Source of the DNA: Solibacillus cecembensis
GTDB taxonomy: Bacteria; Bacillota; Bacilli; Bacillales_A; Planococcaceae
Assembly (NCBI RefSeq): GCF_001439635.1
Contig: NZ_LMBZ01000004.1
Location: 1-64,000 of the forward strand
Length of the DNA: 64,000 nt
Direction: 5' to 3'
The notes beneath the pieces are model-generated. The model saw only the letters and a program-made list of their open reading frames with translations. It did not search any database and had not been told where the DNA came from. Positions 7,883 through 17,205 of this stretch are shown here, piece by piece. The translations under genes were made by a program, and so were the position numbers. Position 1 is the first letter of the stretch. Each line of letters opens with the position of its first letter.

Positions 7883-9224
7883 TACAAAAATTAATATTTT
7901 ATCAACATTACTAACGACCGTTATTATGATTGGGAGCTTTACTGGAATTTATTTTTTATTTGAGGAACTCGCTTATTCAACTGAGGTAGAGCAGTTACAG
8001 GAACGTGCATATGAACTTTCAGAAACGGTCAGTTCATTGGAGTCGCCAGAGAACATTCATACCATTTTCAGTGCGTACCTTCCGACAAATGGTGCTATCA
8101 TCGTCAAGGATAGTAATGATGGGATTTTGTTAAATACCCAGGCAAGGGCAAAAAAAATTGAGTTTGCCCCAAGCAAAGACGAATATTATGCAAGGAAAGT
8201 AATCGATGGCATTCCGTATATCGCAATGAATTTCCCACTCATTTGGCCAACACAGCAAGTCGTCGAAGCAAACTTCATTCAACCTGTATCGATGATTACG
8301 GAAAATTTAAATCGTTTAAAAATTATTTTACTGTTAATTACGCTTATTGCGCTTATTCCTATTTATTTAGCAAGTCAATTATTAATTCGCCTCATTGTCA
8401 AACCAGTTCAACAATTAACTACCACAATGGAACGTAATATCCAGCAATCAAGCTACGAGCAGATTACTGTGAATAACAAGTCACATGATGAGATTGCGAT
8501 GATGACCGTCACATACAATGATTTAATGGCACAACTTGAAGTGCATCACGAACAACAGCAGCAATTTATCGGTAATGCCTCACATGAATTAAAAACGCCA
8601 TTAACTGTCATTGAAAGCTACGCAAAATTATTAAAGCGGCGCGGCACTGAAAATCCAGAAGTAACAAACGAAGCACTCACTGCCATCATCAATGAAACCA
8701 CGATGATGAAGCAAATGATTGAACAAATGTTGGCTTTAGCAAAAACGAGTGAAGTTGCAAAAGTAACGTTGTCATTCTTTGCATTCCAACCGTTTATAAA
8801 CGCCATCGCACAAAGCTTCCAACAAGGCTTTCATCGAACGATCATTGTTGACGTTCCAGATGCCATTATTAGGACGGACGAGGCAAAATTAAAACAGCTG
8901 TTATTTATCTTTTTAGATAATGCACGAAAATATAGTGATGAGGAAATTACTATTATTGGTCGAGTAAATGAAAATATCGAAATACAAATTCACGATAAAG
9001 GTAAGGGTATACCTAAAGAGGATATTCCCCACCTATTCGAACGATTTTATCGCGTAACAAAAGACCGAAATCGACAAACAGGTGGTGTTGGCATCGGACT
9101 TTCTATTGCCCAGGAAATATCGAAACAATTAAAGGCAACAGTTGAAGTCGAAAGTGCAATCGGTCAAGGTACGACAATTCGCATTCAATTACCTTTAAAC
9201 GGGGGTGAATCAAATGAAAAATAA
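7872..9224 (+). CDS. Sensor histidine kinase (YkoH-like)
   Basis: This 450-residue membrane kinase has a first helix near residues 9-31, an extracytoplasmic domain of about 120 residues, a second helix near 150-172 and a HAMP segment. The H-box is NASHELKTPL (His near 238), the N-box FLDNARKYS, and the G boxes DKGKGIP and GVGIGLSIA. It is the cognate kinase of the preceding regulator. The signal is unknown; the PepSY proteins encoded next may modulate it. Confidence 0.9.
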   Translation: MKLNTKINILSTLLTTVIMIGSFTGIYFLFEELAYSTEVEQLQERAYELSETVSSLESPENIHTIFSAYLPTNGAIIVKDSNDGILLNTQARAKKIEFAPSKDEYYARKVIDGIPYIAMNFPLIWPTQQVVEANFIQPVSMITENLNRLKIILLLITLIALIPIYLASQLLIRLIVKPVQQLTTTMERNIQQSSYEQITVNNKSHDEIAMMTVTYNDLMAQLEVHHEQQQQFIGNASHELKTPLTVIESYAKLLKRRGTENPEVTNEALTAIINETTMMKQMIEQMLALAKTSEVAKVTLSFFAFQPFINAIAQSFQQGFHRTIIVDVPDAIIRTDEAKLKQLLFIFLDNARKYSDEEITIIGRVNENIEIQIHDKGKGIPKEDIPHLFERFYRVTKDRNRQTGGVGIGLSIAQEISKQLKATVEVESAIGQGTTIRIQLPLNGGESNEK

Positions 9225-9888
9225 ACAAATTGTGATAATTATTGCATTTATTTTCATCGGTATTTTTATTATGTTTGCCGTACAACAGCTCCAGACTTCG
9301 GCAACTTTAACGAAAGAGCAATTGACTACCCAAGTCGAAAAGGTGTACCAAGGATCTGTCCAATCGTTCATTGAAAAGGATGATTATTATATCGTATCCT
9401 TTGAAAAAAATGGTTCTACATATGAGGTGCAAATCGACCCGTATAATGGTGAACTGTCAAATATGCAGGCGATTTTTATTGCGGATAAGACGAGTGTAGC
9501 GGTAAAGGAAGAGGATAGCGCCACATCAAAGGGTAATGAACGGCCTGAAGATAAGGTAGAAGCAGATTATGTTGCAGAGTCTGATACGCAAGCGAATCCT
9601 GTAGTTCCGACAAAACCGAGTGATGCTACAAATACCAATTCAAAACCAACTAATATACAAAAGGAAGCACCACCAAATCCAACCAAACCACTGCTTTCTG
9701 AGGCACAGGCGAAAGCAATTGCGTTAAAGGAAATTAAAGGAGAAGTGGAATCCGTCGATTATAAGGAAACATCGGATGGTGGCCATTATATCATTGAAAT
9801 CGAACTGGAAAATGATGATAAAGATGAAGCATACGTGAAAGTTCATGCCGTTACAGGGAAATTTTTATCGATTCAATATGAGGATTAA
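9214..9888 (+). CDS. Membrane-anchored PepSY-domain protein
   Basis: This protein of about 224 residues has an N-terminal membrane helix (IVIIIAFIFIGIFIMF) followed by two PepSY-like modules: one after the helix and one at the C-terminus (EAQAKAIALKEIKGEVESVDYKE...HAVTGKFLSI), joined by a Pro/Thr/Asn-rich linker. A GTG at 9205 opens the frame, but GGGGGTGA is better placed for ATG at 9214. It overlaps or abuts the kinase stop, so it belongs to the same operon. PepSY proteins often inhibit proteases or tune sensors outside the membrane. Confidence 0.8.
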   Translation: MKNKQIVIIIAFIFIGIFIMFAVQQLQTSATLTKEQLTTQVEKVYQGSVQSFIEKDDYYIVSFEKNGSTYEVQIDPYNGELSNMQAIFIADKTSVAVKEEDSATSKGNERPEDKVEADYVAESDTQANPVVPTKPSDATNTNSKPTNIQKEAPPNPTKPLLSEAQAKAIALKEIKGEVESVDYKETSDGGHYIIEIELENDDKDEAYVKVHAVTGKFLSIQYED

Positions 9889-10010
9889 TTTTCTTTTGTA
9901 GGAGTTTATCTCCCACTATAGTTTCTCATCAAATTCTAATGTTGCTCTCAGTAAGCTTTCATGTTCGGATTATATACTAACGTTAGAACAGTGAAAAGGA
10001 GAGAAATAAA

Positions 10011-10598
10011 ATGAAAAAGAAATTATTCGTTATTCCAGCATTACTAGTAGCAATCGGTGGCGGTGCAGCATTAGCACAAACAGATTTACTTGTTAAAGCG
10101 GATGTTACCCCTTCTGTCTCTGCCGCTCAAGCAAAAGAAATTGCGTTAAAACAAATTCAAGGTAAAATTGTCGATTTTGATTATGACGATGATGACCGCA
10201 CACCTCATTATGAAATTGATATCGTGAAGGGCAATGAAAAAATAGAAATTACTGTCGATGCGTTAACAGGAAAAAGCAAAATTACCGAGCGCGAAACAAT
10301 TAAAACTCAAAAACAAGTAGCTACTCAAAACAATACACAATCAACACCACAAGGTCTTATTTCTGAAAAAAAAGCGATTCAAATTGCACAGGCAAAAGCA
10401 ACAGGTACAGTTGTAAAAGTCGAGCTTGATGAAGATGACGATCAACTACATTATGATATCGAAATCCGAAACGGCAAAACAGAATATGAATTTGAAATTG
10501 ATGCGAAAACAGGTGCCATTATTGATTTTGAAAAAAATTTAGACGATGATAATAAAGATCGTGACGATGACGATCATGATGACGGTTTAGATGATTAA
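10011..10598 (+). CDS. Secreted PepSY-domain protein with acidic tail
   Basis: This 195-residue protein has a signal peptide or anchor (KKKLFVIPALLVAIGGGAALA), two PepSY modules (about residues 35-85 and 115-175, each with the pattern AQAKEIALKQIQGKIVDFDYD and VDALTGK) and an unusual Asp-rich tail (DDDDNKDRDDDDHDDGLDD). The tail could bind Ca2+ or other cations. It has its own AAGGAGAG site and lies 120 bases after the previous PepSY gene, so it may be co-transcribed or have its own promoter. Confidence 0.8.
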   Translation: MKKKLFVIPALLVAIGGGAALAQTDLLVKADVTPSVSAAQAKEIALKQIQGKIVDFDYDDDDRTPHYEIDIVKGNEKIEITVDALTGKSKITERETIKTQKQVATQNNTQSTPQGLISEKKAIQIAQAKATGTVVKVELDEDDDQLHYDIEIRNGKTEYEFEIDAKTGAIIDFEKNLDDDNKDRDDDDHDDGLDD

Positions 10599-10624
10599 TC
10601 AATCAGTTTTGTAATTTTTGCACT

Positions 10625-10661
10625 AAAAAAACCAATCCAAGTGAAAATTTGGATTGGTTTT
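10625..10661. terminator. Bidirectional terminator
   Basis: A 10-bp perfect stem (ACCAATCCAA with TTGGATTGGT) is flanked by an A-run and a T-run. It lies between the converging PepSY and HelD genes and serves both. Confidence 0.9.
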
Positions 10662-10670
10662 CTAGTTTAA

Positions 10671-13007
10671 TTAAGCCTGAATATAATTTCCCTGCAAAGC
10701 ATTTTGCAAAAATGGGCTTGGTTCCCCTACACTGTATAGCTGCAATTCATGCATCGCTCTCGTGCAAGCCGTGTAAAAAATTCTAAGCAAACTTTCATAA
10801 CCGTAAACTTTCTCCGATGCATCATAAATAAGTACCGCTTCGAATTCAATCCCTTTCGCCAAATAAGACGGGATGACGACGACGCCTTGTTCATATTCCA
10901 GGGAGCCATTCTTTAACAACTTCATCCCATCTATGCTAGATAACGCTTCATAGGCATACTTACTTTCCTCCGCAGATTTACAAATAATTGCAATACTCAC
11001 ATAACCAGCTGCCTGTAAAGCCGCCACTTTGGATGTAATTTCTCGGTGCAACTGTGCATGATTGCTTACTTGTGTCAGCGCAGGCAATGCCCCATCCCGT
11101 TCGAATGGAATAATCTTTTCCCCATTCGCAACAAGTTTTCGTGTAAAGTCGATGATTGGTTTTGTCGAACGATAGCTACGCGTCATGTTGATTACTTCTG
11201 TTTCATCTTGTCCGTACAAGCTACTTAGAACATGGAAATCCACCATTTCACTTGCATGTGCGAAGATTGCCTGATTGAAATCCCCTAGTACCGTCATTCT
11301 TGCCGCTGGGAATAAACGCTTGATAAATTCAAATTGGAATGGCGAATAATCCTGCGCTTCGTCGATGAGAATATGCTTAATAGAGCGATTCGTTTGAAAA
11401 CCTTGAATTAACTCTTTCATAAGTAAAAATGGTGTCGCATCCTCATAAAATAATTTGCCCTCATTAAGTGTTTCTCGCGTTATTTGGCAAATCTCCTCCC
11501 ACTCAGCAGGTGTTTCACCTTCAATCCACTCATTAATTTGCACAGAATCGGCAAAAAGCTGCTTGTAAATTTCAAGTATATCAACGAAATCAAACGCGCG
11601 GATTCGTTTGCGTAACGACTTTAATTTTCGCGTCACGATCAACCTTTCAAGCGCTTCCGGTTCCATTTCATAATCAGCTAAATTTTCACCTTCAAAACCG
11701 CGCTTTTTCGCTAAGTAAATCGTTGCCTTATGGTATTCTTCATTGCTCAGTAACTCGATTTCCTCTTGCACCCACGGCTTCATCCGTTCGATTTTCCCGA
11801 TTTCTTTTATAATGTTCAAGAGCCAATCCTTCAAATTTTCAAGTCTGTTTTGGAAGTGAATCGTCGTGTCGCTACTATAAAATTGATGCGCGATTTGTTT
11901 TGCAGTAATAATCGTTTGTCCTCTGAAAATAATATCTTCGAATAGCATTCCTGATACTTCTAATGACTCTCTATACGCTTTAATTACCTCAAAAAACACA
12001 GTAGATGCTTTGAACTGAATACCTGCAACTCTCGTCTGATATGTTGGTCTATTTGTACCCGTTAACACAAATTCCAATTGATCGTATGGATTTTCGACTT
12101 GAAGCTCGTTACTCAGGCGGTGATCCAAGTATTCTTGAAACGTCACTTGCTGCATATTTTCCTCACCAAGTTCTGGTAGCACATTGGATACATAGCTGTT
12201 AAACATCGCATTCGGTGAAAATAAAATAATTTGATCCGCCGTTAAAGTGGCGCGATATTTGTATAGTAAATAAGCAATTCTCTGCAAAGCTGCCGACGTT
12301 TTACCACTCCCCGCTGCACCATGTACAACGAGTAATCTCCCGTGATCATGACGAATAATACGATTTTGCTCTTGCTGAATGGTCGCAACGATACTGTTCA
12401 TATGTTTATCCGTACCTTTGCCCAACACTTGTTGTAAAATTTCATCGCCAATCGTAAGACTCGTATCGAACATGGAGTGCAGAACGCCATCTCGAACAAG
12501 ATATTGCCATTTCTTCTCCAATTGTCCTTGGATGGTTCCACCCGGCGTTAGATAGTGAGCAGTACCCGGCTCGTAATCATAGTAAACACTCGAAATCGGT
12601 GCTCGCCAGTCGTAAATAAGGAATTCCTCACCACTTTCGTCCATCAGCGAAGAAATGCCAATGTACACTTGCTCCTGCGTTGAATGCCCTTGTTCTATAA
12701 AATCAATACGACCAAAATAAGGAACCTTCTGCATACGATGTAGTGTAGCCAATCGTTTGGATGCATGTTTATGCGTACTTTGACTAATAGACAGTGCTTG
12801 CGTTTCTTGTCTTAAGCTAATAATGGTTTCTAAAAAATCATCAAACGTATCAGTGTTCACTTTAATTTCATCCCAGAAATGTTTGCGAATGTTAATGACT
12901 TCATTGCGGCGCTGAGACGTTTCTTTTTCTAAGTGGTTCATTTGCTCTGTAATGACCTCCATTACATCATCCACTCGTTTTTGCTCCTGCTGAAATTTTA
13001 AATCCAT
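10671..13007 (-). CDS. helD: RNA polymerase recycling motor HelD (UvrD-like ATPase)
   Basis: This 778-residue superfamily-1 ATPase has an N-terminal coiled-coil arm (about residues 1-80), the Walker A VHGAAGSGKTSAAL, Walker B LIDEAQDYSPFQFEF, motif IV TRSYRST and a C-terminal YTACTRAMHEL motif VI. The layout, with a long N-terminal arm and a split first ATPase domain, is that of Bacillus HelD, which binds RNA polymerase and releases it from stalled or post-termination complexes. A GTG at 13016 opens the frame, but AAGGAG is spaced eight bases from ATG at 13007. It is monocistronic. Confidence 0.85.
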   Translation of the reverse strand: MDLKFQQEQKRVDDVMEVITEQMNHLEKETSQRRNEVINIRKHFWDEIKVNTDTFDDFLETIISLRQETQALSISQSTHKHASKRLATLHRMQKVPYFGRIDFIEQGHSTQEQVYIGISSLMDESGEEFLIYDWRAPISSVYYDYEPGTAHYLTPGGTIQGQLEKKWQYLVRDGVLHSMFDTSLTIGDEILQQVLGKGTDKHMNSIVATIQQEQNRIIRHDHGRLLVVHGAAGSGKTSAALQRIAYLLYKYRATLTADQIILFSPNAMFNSYVSNVLPELGEENMQQVTFQEYLDHRLSNELQVENPYDQLEFVLTGTNRPTYQTRVAGIQFKASTVFFEVIKAYRESLEVSGMLFEDIIFRGQTIITAKQIAHQFYSSDTTIHFQNRLENLKDWLLNIIKEIGKIERMKPWVQEEIELLSNEEYHKATIYLAKKRGFEGENLADYEMEPEALERLIVTRKLKSLRKRIRAFDFVDILEIYKQLFADSVQINEWIEGETPAEWEEICQITRETLNEGKLFYEDATPFLLMKELIQGFQTNRSIKHILIDEAQDYSPFQFEFIKRLFPAARMTVLGDFNQAIFAHASEMVDFHVLSSLYGQDETEVINMTRSYRSTKPIIDFTRKLVANGEKIIPFERDGALPALTQVSNHAQLHREITSKVAALQAAGYVSIAIICKSAEESKYAYEALSSIDGMKLLKNGSLEYEQGVVVIPSYLAKGIEFEAVLIYDASEKVYGYESLLRIFYTACTRAMHELQLYSVGEPSPFLQNALQGNYIQA

Positions 13008-13215
13008 CGCAATCACTCCTTAAAAAATATTTATGGGGGTTGACGAATAAAAAATCATATTATATAATTAGATTAGGAATAATATATACTATAATAATTT
13101 ATATTGTCTAACTATATAAATTTACCATGATTTCACGTTTCTTTCAATACGTTTGACGTGGATTTTTTTGCATTTTCTAACTCCTGTATCCTCTCTAGTT
13201 CTAATAACATCCTCC

Positions 13216-13250
13216 AAAACAAAAAAGGAATACTAACCCTCTTAGTATCC
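13216..13250 (-). terminator. Terminator of the Ntn-hydrolase gene
   Basis: On the minus strand GGATACTAA pairs with TTAGTATTCC (one bulge) and is followed by a run of six T. It lies 40 bases past the stop codon. Confidence 0.75.
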
Positions 13251-13289
13251 CCACTATCTTTCAGAGCAATATCTAGCACAAAATATCCA

Positions 13290-14003
13290 TCAAAAATTTA
13301 TATATTCTCCATCTTTCCTCACCCAAACCGTATCATCCTTGGTAATCTGTACAATGTCAATCTCCCCACCAACCGTCTGCAATTCCTTACTTTTATCCAC
13401 GTTTTCCTTCATCACTTCCTCAATCACATCATAAGCAAATTCAATTAGCTCTTTGTCAGTTTTCTGTCCAATTATCGTAGCCAATTCGAACTCACTGATG
13501 GATGGATACTGTTTACTAATTTTAATCATGCTGCTAAAAATTTGCGCTTGATCACTTCCATTGTATATGTAACCGTATTTATCAATTGGGATGGGATGAT
13601 TTTTAATATGATTTCCATCAATAAATTCCATTAGTACTAAAAATAATTTTCCGCCTTCAGACCCACCTAGATGAATTTGCGTAGTAAATCCCGCGAAATA
13701 ACTACAAAATTTTCTAATGATATATTCAATCGTATCGTTTATTGTCATCTTTTCACTATCAGGATAATGCTCTAACCCGTAAACCAAATCATTAATATCC
13801 ATATATCTAGAAATAACTTCATTCGTTTCCTTATTGAAAATAACGCGCGTTAAGCTACCCGAAAAAGAGATTGTCACTTTATTCGGTAAGATGAATATTT
13901 TTTGACATTGATCATTATGAACCGGGCTATTCTTCCATGATGCCCTACTATCAATTGCCATAATGATGGAATCCTTACCTTTTACGTTTAACGCAACAGT
14001 CAT
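13290..14003 (-). CDS. Stand-alone proteasome-like Ntn-hydrolase
   Basis: I recognise the proteasome beta-subunit fold signature in this 237-residue protein. Starting at ATG 14003 the product begins M-T-V-A-L-N; Met removal would expose Thr1, the catalytic nucleophile of the family. Counting from it, Asp falls exactly at position 17 and Arg at 19 (AIDSRAS), with a Lys at 34 in QKIFILPNK and the glycine turn SFSGSL. This matches proteasome D17, R19 and about K33. A TTG at 14024 opens the frame, but AAAGGAG lies inside it, nine bases before ATG 14003. No HslU, ARC or Mpa-type ATPase gene is nearby. The substrate is unknown; HslV or Anbu-type homology is remote. Confidence 0.65.
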   Translation of the reverse strand: MTVALNVKGKDSIIMAIDSRASWKNSPVHNDQCQKIFILPNKVTISFSGSLTRVIFNKETNEVISRYMDINDLVYGLEHYPDSEKMTINDTIEYIIRKFCSYFAGFTTQIHLGGSEGGKLFLVLMEFIDGNHIKNHPIPIDKYGYIYNGSDQAQIFSSMIKISKQYPSISEFELATIIGQKTDKELIEFAYDVIEEVMKENVDKSKELQTVGGEIDIVQITKDDTVWVRKDGEYINF

Positions 14004-14101
14004 TAAACCGTTCTCCTTTATCAAAAGATATGGCTATTTTATGATTGCGCGCTTACAAATATCAACAAAGGTTTCCTCGTCATTAAGATAAAATTCTCCA
14101 C

Positions 14102-14794
14102 TTAATTTTCAAGAGCTTTATTCACCGCTTCAATCGCATGAATAACCGTTGTATCAAATAATGGAATGTCTGAATGCTCTTGTTTTATTAGTAAACCAAT
14201 TTCTGTACAGCCTAATATAATACCTTCAGCTCCTTCTTTCATCATATTTTGAATGGCCTTTTTATAATACACTCTAGAGGCTTCTCGAATATCACCTAAA
14301 CACAACTCTTCATAAATCACTTTATTCACTATTTCTCGTTCATCCTCATTCGGAACAATCACACGGATTCCACTCGACTCTATTCGAGATTTATAAAAAT
14401 CTTGCTCCATCGTATACTTCGTGCCTAATAAGCCAACTTTTCGAATGGTTGATTTTTTTATTTGATCCGCAGTCGCATCGGCAATATGTAAAATTGGGAT
14501 TGTTATTTTTTCTTCAATATGTGTGATTACTTTATGCATCGTATTTGTACAAATAACGATAAAGTCTGCTCCACCCTTTTCTAATGCGAATGCAGCATTT
14601 CCTAACAGATCGCCCGCTTTATCCCATTCTCCCTTTGCTTGAAAACGCTCCACTTCTTCAAAATCAACGCTGTATAATAGGCATTTTGCTGAATGTAAGC
14701 CACCTAATCGCAGTTTTACTTCCTCATTAATCATGCGATAATACTCCGCTGAAGATTCCCAACTCATCCCACCAATTAAGCCAATCGTTTTCAT
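14102..14794 (-). CDS. Aspartate/glutamate racemase family protein
   Basis: This 230-residue protein has the two catalytic cysteines of PLP-independent amino-acid racemases, in VICTNTMHK (near residue 85) and LGCTEIGLL (near 195), and the N-terminal IGLIGGMSWESSAEYYRMIN typical of the YgeA/RacX branch. It should interconvert D and L forms of an amino acid, possibly for the cell wall or for spore or biofilm signals. The exact substrate cannot be read from sequence. It lies 98 bases upstream of the Ntn-hydrolase start on the same strand, probably as a separate unit. Confidence 0.85.
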   Translation of the reverse strand: MKTIGLIGGMSWESSAEYYRMINEEVKLRLGGLHSAKCLLYSVDFEEVERFQAKGEWDKAGDLLGNAAFALEKGGADFIVICTNTMHKVITHIEEKITIPILHIADATADQIKKSTIRKVGLLGTKYTMEQDFYKSRIESSGIRVIVPNEDEREIVNKVIYEELCLGDIREASRVYYKKAIQNMMKEGAEGIILGCTEIGLLIKQEHSDIPLFDTTVIHAIEAVNKALEN

Positions 14795-14846
14795 GCAAAC
14801 TCCTCCATTTCACCAACAATTTTATATAATTAACAAGAAAGATTAG

Positions 14847-15008
14847 CTACCTCTTCTTGAAAGACCTTTGAATAACAGCAAGTAAACCAATACCCATTAA
14901 AGAACCTATAACAAATGTTAAGGAATACCAATCAAAAAGAACATAAGCTATTAAAATAGCAGCAAGATAACCTATTGAATAAACTAAAAGAAATTTTGTG
15001 AATCTCAA
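14847..15008 (-). CDS. Small two-helix membrane protein
   Basis: A 53-residue frame starts at TTG 15008 behind an ideal GGAGGAATAAAA site and ends at TAG. The product has two hydrophobic helices (FLLVYSIGYLAAILIAYVLF and LTFVIGSLMGIGLLAVI) and a basic end (RSFKKR). The family is not recognised. The ribosome binding site and clean hydrophobic pattern make it a likely real gene despite its size. Confidence 0.6.
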   Translation of the reverse strand: MRFTKFLLVYSIGYLAAILIAYVLFDWYSLTFVIGSLMGIGLLAVIQRSFKKR

Positions 15009-15081
15009 TTTTATTCCTCCTCACATTGAATAAATTATCCATTTGAAGTGAAGGCAACTAACACATTATTCGGGACTACTC

Positions 15082-15294
15082 TCAAAACATTTTATAAACA
15101 CTATATCCAACAAAAAGGACGACAACAATCAAAATTAATACGCCAATTTCTTTAACACTCATGCCAGAAGTATTGGGCATCCCCGCTTGTGTACGGTTAA
15201 GATGATCATTGAAATTGCCAGCTGGATTCTTTTTGTGCTCTTCTTGAGTTAAACGTTCCCTTTGTTTTTCAGGTGTTTCTTTTTTTGAATTCAT
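15082..15294 (-). CDS. DUF6366-like tail-anchored small protein
   Basis: This 70-residue protein has a charged N-terminal half (KKETPEKQRERLTQEEHKK, then NPAGNFNDHLNRTQAG) and one C-terminal membrane helix (GVLILIVVVLFVGYSVY). The pattern ETPEKQRERL...NPxGNxND is that of DUF6366, found in Bacillales and of unknown function. It has a clear AGGTGC ribosome binding site. It stands alone. Confidence 0.65.
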   Translation of the reverse strand: MNSKKETPEKQRERLTQEEHKKNPAGNFNDHLNRTQAGMPNTSGMSVKEIGVLILIVVVLFVGYSVYKMF

Positions 15295-15511
15295 CTAAGC
15301 ACCTCCATACTTTGTTATATTATTATTTCTAGAGACTTAGCTTAAAAACCTTTATAATTTATGCCCCCTGATACAGAATAGTCCAAGATAACGTCATTTA
15401 AATGGTGGTACTTCATTTTCATTTTGCTGTCTAATCGAGTACGAAATCATACAATTTCCATATAATAAATAAACACTTTCCATACATAGTCACTTTTAGG
15501 AGGTTATAAAT

Positions 15512-15766
15512 TTGCACGCGTCTACCCTATTAAGAAAAATTGCTTTAACAGCACTCACTCTCCTAGTTATTACTGTTCTTTATTCTTTCATTTCGTATAA
15601 GGAAAGTTTTGATCGACCGATTTGGCTACAAGTTGTCATGACTATTTGCTTTTTGATGTTGAGCATAAATAATTTCAAATTAAAAAAATACTTGATGGGC
15701 TGTATTTTCGCCGGAATCACGCTCACTTTTGGCATCAGCATATTTTGGATTGTTATCGCTATGTAA
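15512..15766 (+). CDS. Small integral membrane protein (possibly DUF3953-like)
   Basis: This 84-residue protein has three hydrophobic helices (about residues 8-27, 38-53 and 60-82) separated by short charged turns. It starts with TTG behind AGGAGGTTATAAA. Length and topology recall DUF3953 proteins of Bacillus, but I cannot confirm this. It is the only plus-strand gene between 10.6 and 36.2 kb apart from the oxidase at 27.1 kb. Confidence 0.55.
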   Translation: MHASTLLRKIALTALTLLVITVLYSFISYKESFDRPIWLQVVMTICFLMLSINNFKLKKYLMGCIFAGITLTFGISIFWIVIAM

Positions 15767-15781
15767 CGCGGGTTTATCTAT

Positions 15782-15822
15782 AAAAAAAGGCGCACAACTG
15801 AAAAATCTAGCTGTACACCTTT
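15782..15822 (-). terminator. Terminator of the second ECF operon
   Basis: On the minus strand AAAGGTGTACAGCT pairs with AGTTGTGCGCCTTT through G-U pairs and is followed by seven T. On the plus strand the same positions are mismatches, so it is mainly a minus-strand terminator. Confidence 0.75.
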
Positions 15823-15834
15823 CTGTTCAGATTG

Positions 15835-16713
15835 CTACAATAAAGTAAAATAGAAGATACCTATTAACCATACGCTGCTAACGAGAAAATCCATTTTTCT
15901 CCAAATATTATTACCATGTAATGTTTCCAATATAATATTTATGCCTGCCAATAAACTTCCCATACATACCACATAAAAGAAATGAATATTTGGAACAATG
16001 AATATGATGATACATGCGGCAAATACCAACACAATCGTCGCAATTGATTGTTTTACTGTTGAATGTCTTGGTATACGACGTTCTTCATCATTTGGATCAC
16101 GCATTTTTCGACCAATAAACCAATTAGAAACTACAAAGCCTACTAAAAAAATAAGAAATACGATATCCTCCACATGATTCTTTTCCGAATACCATAACCC
16201 TGGTAACTTGACATCTTCCCCAACCGAATATAAAATGTCATTCGTTTTATCATAAAAATAAGAACCAGATGTACTATCGTATTCAACGAAAACTCGAGAT
16301 GACCCGTCTTGATAATTCAGCCGGTACGTATTTCGAATAGCTACATAATTTGGAAGGGGATTGTCCGCTAATGTTATCTCACTTGTAAACTTCTCCATTT
16401 TCGTAAGTGATTCCTGATCAGTAAATTCATCCACACCCATTTGCCACTTAGTTTTCGGATTCCCTTCCCTAGAAAGTTTATAAATCGTTATAAGTTGTGG
16501 TTCCTCATCCGCTTCACTCGTAATCATTTGTTGCTTTGGCATGGAGGTGACGAGAAAGAAGATGATACTTAGAACACCAATGACCGCTGCTGGCACTTGC
16601 CAATGGAACTTTTTTCGGTTAGTGCGTGCTGCGACTTGTTGAAAGTCGTGCTCTTTTTTCGCCGTATCCACTTGAATTTCCTTTAATTGCTGCAATCGTT
16701 TTTCTTCATTCAT
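15835..16713 (-). CDS. Multi-span anti-sigma-factor-like protein (pair 2)
   Basis: This 292-residue protein has a charged N-terminal segment (1-35) like many anti-sigma domains, a first membrane helix near 38-56, an extracytoplasmic part of about 100 residues, and three or four C-terminal helices (near 161-178, 195-216, 222-240 and 271-290). It overlaps the upstream ECF sigma gene by 8 bases behind AGGAGGTG. The inferred role is membrane tethering of that sigma factor. The extra C-terminal helices differ from the single-span pattern of pair 1. Confidence 0.6.
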   Translation of the reverse strand: MNEEKRLQQLKEIQVDTAKKEHDFQQVAARTNRKKFHWQVPAAVIGVLSIIFFLVTSMPKQQMITSEADEEPQLITIYKLSREGNPKTKWQMGVDEFTDQESLTKMEKFTSEITLADNPLPNYVAIRNTYRLNYQDGSSRVFVEYDSTSGSYFYDKTNDILYSVGEDVKLPGLWYSEKNHVEDIVFLIFLVGFVVSNWFIGRKMRDPNDEERRIPRHSTVKQSIATIVLVFAACIIIFIVPNIHFFYVVCMGSLLAGINIILETLHGNNIWRKMDFLVSSVWLIGIFYFTLL

Positions 16714-17182
16714 CGTCTACACCTCCTAGCAATATTCGCAATGCCTTTAAGCCGCGCGCCGTATTATTTTTCACTTTCGCTTCACTACAATTTAATATTT
16801 CAGCGGTTTCCCTCACCGAATATTCCTCAATATAGCGTAGTACCACAACTTCACGGTAATGCCATTTAATGCGCTGCAATGCGGCATATAGTTTTTCCAA
16901 TTCGTCATTTTGAATTACGACTTCCTCAGGTAATTTCCCCTGCGCTTCTGGCTCTGTTTTCAGCTGGAAAAACGATAAAATCTTTTTCCTGCGATAATGA
17001 TCATATACAATATTGCGGGCAATTTTTAGTAAATAAGTTCGCTCATGTTCGGTATAATTTTTTTGATAATAGCGGTAAAAGGTTTCCTGCAAAAAATCAT
17101 GCGCTAAATCTGCATCATTTGTTAAATATCGTATGTACTTATAAACTGCCTCATAATGGGCATCAAAAAGCTCACGTTGCAT
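16706..17182 (-). CDS. ECF-type sigma factor (pair 2)
   Basis: This sigma factor of about 158 residues has region 2 (FDAHYEAVYKYIRYLTNDADLAHDFLQETFYRYY, then IARNIVYDHYRRKK) and region 4 (YREVVVLRYIEEYSVRETA, ILNCSEAKVKNNTARGLKAL). The frame is open to 17242, but a GGGGGG-type ribosome binding site and an ECF-like promoter inside that extension show that ATG 17182 (MQRELFDAHYE) is the likely start. It is coupled to the anti-sigma gene. Confidence 0.88.
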   Translation of the reverse strand: MQRELFDAHYEAVYKYIRYLTNDADLAHDFLQETFYRYYQKNYTEHERTYLLKIARNIVYDHYRRKKILSFFQLKTEPEAQGKLPEEVVIQNDELEKLYAALQRIKWHYREVVVLRYIEEYSVRETAEILNCSEAKVKNNTARGLKALRILLGGVDDE

Positions 17183-17205
17183 CCATTTCCCCCCTCTCCA
17201 TAAAA

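Noticed and set aside
13158..13448. Plus-strand open frame beside the Ntn-hydrolase
   Set aside because: It overlaps the hydrolase 3' end on the opposite strand and its terminator, and lacks a ribosome binding site.
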